DNA from: Mermis nigrescens
Taxonomy: Eukaryota > Nematoda > Enoplea > Mermithida > Mermithidae
Reading direction: 5' to 3'
Assembly (NCBI GenBank): GCA_036768485.1
Contig: JAVLUZ010000273.1
Coordinates: 1,411,104-1,475,103, forward strand
DNA: 64,000 nt
Shown: positions 59,001-64,000 of the stretch, piece by piece
How positions within the stretch are numbered: the stretch's first letter is position 1
How the letters are laid out: each line of letters starts with the position of its first letter
Notes under the pieces: generated by a model
Seen by the model: the letters and a program-made list of their open reading frames with translations, nothing else
Told to the model about the DNA's origin: nothing
Databases searched by the model: none
Program-made: the position numbers and the translations under genes

Positions 59001-62000
59001 TTCTATTTTATAAATTTTTGCCATACTAACAGTTTAATTTTTTACGATTTAATAATTAAGTAATAGCTTTTAATTTTAAGTCCATCTTAATTCCCAAATG
59101 ATAAGTATTTTAGAAAATCCGCAACAAAATTAGGTTTAAATAATTGCTTGCAGTCAGTGATCGGACCGAGGCCTCGGCCTCGGCAAGGCTTCGGCATTTT
59201 TGGAGCCTCGGCCTCGATGCCGAGGGCGAAGCTGATAAGAGCCGAGGCGCCGAGGGTTAAAATCAAATTTCGAATAGTTTAATATATCCGTTGAATATTA
59301 AGTATTCAGAATGCATTGCTCGACTCGACAATTATTAAAGGGTTACTTTAACGTTAATGGTCACCTTAACGCAACCATTAATTGATGGTCGCTTTAAGTC
59401 CGATTTCCACATTAATGGAACCATAAAAAAATCGGGTTGCTCGACTCAACCATTATGCTCGACTTTAAGGGAAGTCTAATGGTCGATTTAAATTTCGGTT
59501 GCTGGACTCTACCTTGGTGCAGCTATTAATTTAGGCTCAGTTTTTTAATGTCTACCATAAGACCGGTTGCTTGACTGAAGCCTTAATGCTCCCATTAAGC
59601 GTTTAATGGTTTCTTTACGGTAAATTTCTCAAGGTAGGTCGGGATCTACCTTAGCGAACTCAATGATTACATTTCACACTTAAAAAGTAAAGCTTCTTTT
59701 ATTATTCTTATATTTAATTATATCATACATGCTTGTCAATTAATTGTCAAATGAAGTCCTTTGGTTCATTTTATTGACAATAAATTTTTTGATGCACCGA
59801 AAATGCGCTAAAATCGAAATTGTATTTCCCTATTTCTATTTTCCAACTATGCTTTACCCAGACTAACGAGCGTTTTCATTTATTTTCCTAATTAAGTGTA
59901 TCACTGTCACTGCAATCCATTATCAGACGAATTCGAACCAACATCAAGTCAAGCGGTAAAAGAGTAAAATAAAAGAAAATCCGAATTTTCAGCGAATATG
60001 GTTCTCAAAGTTTTAAATCCATTTTAACCAAAACATTAAAATTCTCGTGAATTGCCGTGAAGCTTTACATAACTATTCAACTTCCCTTGACGCAACCATT
60101 TAGCTAACCTTAATACTACCACTAGATTTTCCTTGACGCAGCCATTAAAGCTTTTTGTTAATGGTTTCTTTAATAATAACCTTAAAGTTCCTTAACAAAT
60201 GCTCGGCCATTAATTAGTGGTCAAGTCGATCAACCCGATTTTTACGAACTTTAACGAGACCATTAATTAAGGTTTCACCTTAATGTTAATGGTTCCGTTA
60301 GAGGGAATCTTTGTGGTCGTTGGCGTTAAGGTGAAGTCAAGCAACCGGTCGACCATTAAAAGTCAATTTTTAATGCTTAGCCTTTATTAAGGTGAAGTCG
60401 AGCAACCGAGCCCAGAATTGGATGACTGAAAAAGCGTGTTTAAGCTTATGCATTACTGCAAAAGTGAGCACAACAATGGCTGCAGTTCTGTCTTTACATA
60501 GCTACTTTCGTTTGTTCATTTATTTCTTATACACTGTTTTCTCATTTATAGCAATAAAATTTTGACCGCCCGTTCAGCCAAATTTTTTATTAACTTTTCA
60601 AGTCTTCAACGGCAAGCTGTTAAATTAAAGATGCTTTCATACTGCTGACTTTATTCAAGAAATCCTTCGCACATTTAATTCAATGTTATTGAAAATAAAA
60701 ATGAATTGTTTGACATGCGTTTCAATTTCACTTTCAATAAAATACTTGTATGTAAATCAACTCTGCATGAAATTTTTGGTTCTCTGAAGTAGTGTTCTCT
60801 CAGATCATTGTTCTTTACTTCAGCGATTCGATTTTTACTATATGCTCGTATTTCATAATGTTGAAATAGATGAGGCTGACTCTGATTCAGATGATCTAGA
60901 TTTTGATGATGAATTATCTGCTTAATCAGATTGAAATAAGAATTCTGGCTTACAGCAATAAACATTTGTTTTAGTTCGATTGTGTATATATTACGATTAT
61001 TTTCTAGCTCATGTGCATGCAAAATACTCTTAGGGTACTATTTATGAGTATATGTATATAAGCTTGACCCTCGGCATTACCCTCGGCCTCAACCTCGGCC
61101 GAGGCAACGACTTTAGGTCGCCTTGGCCTAGGGTCCTAATAGTACCCTCGGTCCGATCACTGCTTGCACTATGTAAATGGTAGAAAATTCTCCTAAGTAA
61201 GTTTTGAGACTGAATGCGCGAAGCACATAACCTGGACTAGACCAACTATACAAGCACTAGCAAAGAAAATGCCCCGATGGAACAAAAAGAAGGTAAATAT
61301 ACTTGAATTTCTTTATTGCTAAGAATGTAAAAGGAGGGTACTTAGGGAAAATTTCCCTATATGCGGAGAAGCCGTAGGAATGTGCTAAACAGTTAGACTT
61401 TCCCTAAACAACGCAAAAATCGAAGTATATTCTGCGGCCTATGCGCGTTTCTGCAGATTTTACGTAGAAATTTCGATTATGATGGCGAGTATTTTGATTA
61501 CTTTATTTTGGGATATTTAAAGAAATTTTTTGTGGTTTTTCAAGGAAACTATTGAGTTGGCCATGTAGGTGTAAAGTTTACACTATTATCTTTTACTCCA
61601 CAGCATTGTGGAAGGTCAAGGTTTCATTAAATAAATAATACATTGATTATTTAATAGTCATGACAGTGTCTTCAATGCTCTTTTGCGAAACACTTAAATA
61701 CGCTATGTGACTACACCCTCATTTTTTACAGGCCACGGAATATACTTCGATTTTTGCGTTGTTTAGGGGATGTATAACTGTTTAGCACATTCCTATGGCT
61801 TCTGCGCATATTGGGAAATTTTCCCTAGTCCCCCTTTTACATCCTTAGCAATAAAGAAATTCAAGTATATTTACCTTTTTTGTTCCATCGGAGCATTTTT
61901 CTTTGCTAGTTCCCTTCTTTTATTTAATAATTCAGGCCATATATCCATAGGTGGGCAGCGCCAAAATTCTGGGGGGAGGGTGCAAGTAGCTGAAGAAATT

Positions 62001-63499
62001 TCTTTTTTCGTCTCGAACCCTTCACACTAATATGATCACAGATCAAGAAACATTACGTTAAAACTGCATGACAAACGTGAAAAATTTAAGAAAAAACTAA
62101 GACGTACTCTAAGCCAGGATACAATTTACGTTTTGAGATATTGTAGCCCTCTACATTATAAAACCAATTGGACTGCACAGAAACCAAAATTGAGCTAGAT
62201 AAGCTTTAGGACACGCTAACAGTAAAAAACCCGTATACTTTACACTTTTGTGCAACAACCATTGAGTATAAAGAAATTTTAAGATCAGATTCGTAATCTG
62301 CAACTCAGAGGCAACATTTAAAAAATTGGCCCTCCGCAAATTGTTTGATACCCAATGCTCTGGGCGGAAAAGTGCTTCTCAGTGTAAACTTTACACTTGT
62401 GCATATAACGCAATATTGGGTGTATAGAAACAAAATAAACTAGGATCTGTAACACTAAGGTCAGGGCACATTTTAAGCATAATTAGCATGTTCCCCTACT
62501 TAGCGGAGTAGCTGAAGAAAGTTCGTTTTCGTTTCGTCACGAAGCCTTTACACTAAAACGATCATAGATCGAGAAATATTACGTTAAAAAAGAAAAAAAT
62601 TTCACGTTCTTGAGATATTGTAACCCTCATCATTATAAAACCAATTGGACTGCACAGAAACCAAAATTGAGTTAGATAAGCTTTGGGATACGCTAACAGT
62701 AAAAACCCGCATACACATTACACTTTTTGTGCAACAACTATTGAGTGTAAAAAAAGAAATTTTAAGTTCAGATTCGTAATCTACAAAAAACTCGGGGGCT
62801 ACGAACGTTTAAAAAAAATTGACCACTCGCCAATTATTTGATTTTACGGTTTTACACTTTTCACACTCATTGCTAACTCGGTATTGAGTGTAAACAAAAA
62901 AAAAGAAGACGGGCATCAAGTTTTTCAATTATCCATCAATAAAGAAACGCAGCTCCCAGGTGTGTGCCGTTGTTGCTGTGAGGGGGGACACAAATTTCGC
63001 ACTCGCTGTGATAAACATATAAGAAAAAGAATAACCCGAGTATATTATAAATAGTGCTATCGCGCTACCTATGATGAGAGTGCAATCACCCACCGCGTGT
63101 GGATGAGTTTTGCATTAATTTAACCAAATAATTGACAACGAAACGAGCAGTTAAGAAAAGCGTTCAAATCGCCCATGTAACGGGAATGACGAGGGGATTC
63201 CCCACCCAAATTTGATTGTCCCCATCCCAAAAAGCAACAAAATTTTTCATCCTCTTAATTTTTGGAAAAATTGAATTTGTCGTGCCGTTTTTGGCCAAAA
63301 TTGGAGGACATTTACCCTCCCCTCACTTCCCCTTAAAAATAGCCGAGTACTCCCACCCGAAATTTCAAGCCGTCACACGTACGATTTGAATACTTACCAA
63401 ACGTTGCAACTTCGGAAAGAGACGTCGAAGTGAGCTAGAGAAACATACACACGAATCGTTTTGTGTTTGACAAAAGTTTGAATCGACCCAGGCGCCGAT
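43966..63499 (-). CDS. nxf-1: nuclear mRNA export receptor NXF1/TAP (C-terminal part; 5' exons beyond the window)
   Basis: Minus-strand exons: 63499-63398, 58576-58496, 56835-56710, about 53703-53539, 50298-50183, 46325-46035, 44062-43966. They encode the end of the leucine-rich repeats (SSLRRLFPKLQRL|DRVELP). The NTF2-like domain follows (ESFFVNDEFK, FRAV-like RHDPSSFIMDVSFAT, DSLICLNVSGIQ, GLAIINEQLFI). A Pro/Ser linker leads to the TAP-C/UBA domain (FAKRSGMKLNWAIK|CLEDCDWDFDRATF, ending MRKMNCIPAEAFE). NXF1 with NXT1 carries bulk mRNA through the nuclear pore; the NTF2-like part binds NXT1 and the UBA-like end binds FG nucleoporins. Junction phases agree except between 56710 and 53703, where an exon for the 'a.fSl' strand of NTF2 is missing. 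The RNA-binding N-terminus lies past 64000. Introns of 1.9-4.8 kb are full of repeats. Confidence 0.88.
44326..44582 (+). mobile_element. MITE family 4, copy 6, with TCATGACCAT on both sides
   Basis: GACCATAGGAGGGCAGCACC to CACGCCCATGTGTGG. The flanks GGTCATGAcc and TCATGACC look like a retained target duplication. Lies in the last NXF intron. Confidence 0.85.
46035..46325 (-). CDS. nxf-1: NXF exon: last NTF2 strand, linker, start of UBA-like domain
   Basis: Acceptor TTATTTTAG|T completes Gly. Reads LAIINEQLFITTITSGQE, a Ser/Pro-rich linker (PSTSSQHQRPPPPSQG), and QNLLAQEFAKRSGMKLNWAI. Donor ATAAA|GTACGC, phase 2. Confidence 0.88.
46768..47036 (-). mobile_element. MITE family 4, copy 7 (inverted)
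   Basis: CACACCTGGGCGTTGGGG to GGTGCCGCCCACTTATGG with TTTTTTGATGCCAATGGATA. Confidence 0.85.
47889..47969 (-). CDS. candidate exon of unknown affiliation inside an NXF intron
   Basis: Acceptor ACACTTATTTTAG|CT, then VTGVSNNVLVTKADILEYIS and EEITEG. Donor GGGAAA|GTAAGT is strong. Neighbouring NXF exons already join in phase, so this is not a constitutive NXF exon. It may be a cryptic or alternative exon or belong to another gene. The frame stays open upstream to an ATG at 48071. Confidence 0.22.
50183..50298 (-). CDS. nxf-1: NXF exon: NTF2-like domain, later strands
   Basis: Acceptor TTTTCCTTCCAG|GAT. Reads DSLICLNVSGIQRLATKPDG and ARFFNRIFLLIPKND. Donor GATGG|GTAAGT, phase 2. Confidence 0.88.
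51543..51768 (+). mobile_element. MITE family 4, copy 8
   Basis: GTGGGTAGGGCGCTACCGA to CACGCCCAGGTGTGGGT with the CATCGAGCACTATACATTGG core. Confidence 0.78.
52193..52650. repeat. repeat family 5 with TTTGTACATGTACAAA palindrome and GGCGCTTCGCGCC hairpin
   Basis: Holds GTCTTTGTACATGTACAAAG, two GCTTCGCGCCG cores and GTACAAAGACTTCTA blocks. Partner copies lie near 47450-47860, 55550-55660 (partial), 56105-56310 and 57520-57900. Long open frames across it are repeat artefacts. Confidence 0.75.
53539..53705 (-). CDS. nxf-1: NXF exon: middle of NTF2-like domain
   Basis: Reads LVRESHNILAMQHWGRYRKK, then IVSFFCNEFPAVRHDPSSF and MDVSFAT at donor CTACG|GTAAAT. The start is either 53703 (phase 0) or 53705 (phase 1). 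A GC-rich block at 53820-54010 shows a short ENAFSLVPG frame that would fit the missing strand, but no clean splice frame. Confidence 0.75.
56586..56657 (+). CDS. isolated signal-peptide-like ORF opposite the NXF intron
   Basis: MAKAHFILLASSVMLCTA, then RVKTA and TAG. It could be a first coding exon (donor GAGA|GTAAAA inside), but no following exon was found. It is likely chance. Confidence 0.12.
   Translation: MAKAHFILLASSVMLCTARVKTA
56710..56835 (-). CDS. nxf-1: NXF exon: start of NTF2-like domain
   Basis: Acceptor TATCTCGCAG|GAG. Reads ESFFVNDEFKAVCTRFVEEF, then FDDPDKQKREKLYQAYDDD. Donor GATGAC|GTATAA, phase 0, 42 codons. Confidence 0.82.
57520..57900. repeat. repeat family 5, second long copy
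   Basis: GACATGAGTAATCGTCTGTC, TGGCGCTTCGCGTCG, CACTACCAAAGGTCGAAAAA and GTACAAAGACTTCTAGGGAC follow the same order as at 52320-52600. Confidence 0.75.
58496..58576 (-). CDS. nxf-1: NXF exon: LRR to NTF2 linker
   Basis: Acceptor GTTTCTTGCAG|GAT. Reads DRVELPPAFKTGIEED to TLPPIK. Donor AAAA|GTAATC, phase 0, 27 codons. Confidence 0.8.
59155..61162. mobile_element. hAT-like non-autonomous element with 8-bp target duplication
   Basis: Ends CAGTGATCGGACCGAGG (59155) and CCCTCGGTCCGATCACTG (to 61162) are inverted. The flanks CTTGCAGT (59147-59154) and CTTGCACT (61163-61170) match at 7 of 8. Terminal CAG/CTG and an 8-bp duplication are hAT traits. Subterminal GCCTCGGCCTCGG repeats lie at both ends. 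No hAT transposase is seen; the 115-codon minus frame at 60675-61022 has no recognised domain. Confidence 0.85.
59315..60410. mobile_element. nested element rich in TTAATGGT boxes
   Basis: Left CATTGCTCGACTCGAC and right GTGAAGTCGAGCAACCGAG are imperfect inverted ends. The inside is densely packed with CATTAA/TTAATGG and GGTTGCTCGACT boxes in both orientations. Sits inside the hAT-like element. Confidence 0.65.
61256..63074 (+). repeat. modular repeat copy 4 (complete)
   Basis: MITE family 1 (61256-61910, arms 61256-61440 and 61733-61910) is followed by the TTTACACT/GTGTAAAG array and the hairpin tail ending CGCGCTACCTATGA. The order and spacing match 1-1610. Lies in the NXF intron just downstream of the 63398 exon. 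Confidence 0.85.
63398..63499 (-). CDS. nxf-1: NXF exon: end of LRR domain
   Basis: Reads AWVDSNFCQTQNDSCVCF, then SSLRRLFPKLQRL, matching the 'WLdGN.lC ... FPKLl.LDG' end of the family's leucine-rich repeats. Donor TTTG|GTAAGT, phase 0. The acceptor GCGGTAG|ATC is tentative; TTCTCTAG inside is an alternative. Confidence 0.7.
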
Positions 63500-63615
63500 C
63501 TACCGCTTCACGAACGGTTTCAATCGAACGCATGATGCAATTATTACACAAACAGTATAAAAAGTATGATAAGCTCGTTTAAGCCTTGGCAGGCAGGCAT
63601 TGTGTTTTTGGTAAT

Positions 63616-63766
63616 ACCAGGCACGTAGCTCTAGGGGGAATAAAAATCGGAAAAATATGACTTTTTAATTTTATTTTGTGCTATTTTTTCGCCTTTTTGG
63701 GCTTAGTGTCCCCAAAATTAGTGTTGGTCCCCCCCCAAATAGGACGGCCAGCTACGCGCCTGGGTA
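63616..63766 (-). mobile_element. MITE family 3, copy 3 (inverted)
   Basis: AGGCACGTAGCTCTAGGGGG to GGACGGCCAGCTACGCGCCT. The inner AAAAATCGGAAAAATATGAC is the reverse of copies 1 and 2. Confidence 0.72.
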
Positions 63767-64000
63767 ATATAAGAGAATAATATAGGAAATTTCAATAAAA
63801 TTGAAATTAAAAAAGCATAATATGCACTTGATAATGATGGCAATATTCAGGCCGTTTTCCAAAGGAAAACATACATTTAGAATGAATAATTATAATAAAA
63901 ACCAACTTTTCTCAAGGCAAACGAAAGTGTAACACGTCTGATCTAAACTTAATCACTTAAATACAACATCATCAGCCATTTTTTCGGAGACGCAAATCAG
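63767..64000. other. window end, no gene recognised
   Basis: AT-rich. The remaining NXF exons (first LRRs, RNA-binding domain) must lie further on. Confidence 0.4.

Noticed and set aside
63500..63560. Minus-strand frame MRSIETVREAVDRRLGRF as NXF sequence
   Set aside because: It is out of frame with the LRR end that matches the family, so I treated it as intron before the acceptor at 63500.
1..64000. tRNA and rRNA genes
   Set aside because: No segment with paired A and B boxes and a cloverleaf, and no rRNA-like conserved block, was found by eye. A tRNAscan run would be decisive.

Overview
The window is AT-rich eukaryotic DNA with long introns, spliced genes and many degenerate transposable elements. 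I read it as nuclear DNA of a nematode. The first gene has a LIM-homeodomain very close to MEC-3. A second gene encodes a DB-module cysteine-rich secreted protein, a family known mainly from nematodes. Introns of several kilobases and heavy decayed-repeat load would suit a repeat-rich lineage such as an enoplean, but that is inference. All gene models were built by hand from open frames, splice-site phase and domain recognition. There is no transcript evidence.

Layout. (1) 1-1610: partial copy of a modular repeat. (2) 2864-15803, plus: a mec-3-like LIM-homeobox gene in five exons. One appears to be a 5-nt microexon (11381-11385) that supplies the invariant homeodomain Val-Trp. A cluster of POU/octamer-like sites lies about 0.3-0.4 kb upstream. 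(3) 15.8-20.2 kb: minisatellites, microsatellites and MITEs. (4) 20288-24665, minus: a secreted-type gene with exon-level repeats and two related 3' exons, possibly starting at a signal-peptide exon at 31757-31849. (5) 25.4-31.3 kb: an inverted copy of the modular repeat, a probable transposase relic and a 1.44-kb palindrome-rich TIR element. (6) 33478-37413, plus: a complete four-exon secreted EndoU endoribonuclease, with a TATA box and an unidentified antisense ORF in intron 1. (7) 39196-41431, plus: a three-exon DB-module protein. (8) 43353-43537: a compact, GC-rich, multi-armed structured locus of unknown function. (9) 43966-63499, minus: the C-terminal two thirds of the mRNA export receptor NXF1/TAP, with most of its length in introns full of repeats and a hAT-like element (59155-61162). 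Its 5' exons lie beyond the window.

The genes are unrelated in function: neuronal transcription factor, secreted RNase, secreted cysteine-rich protein, nuclear mRNA exporter. Nothing suggests an operon. The dominant theme is repeats. One composite element occurs four times (two copies in opposite orientation 10.7 kb apart), and at least four MITE families recur. No rRNA, tRNA or CRISPR was seen.
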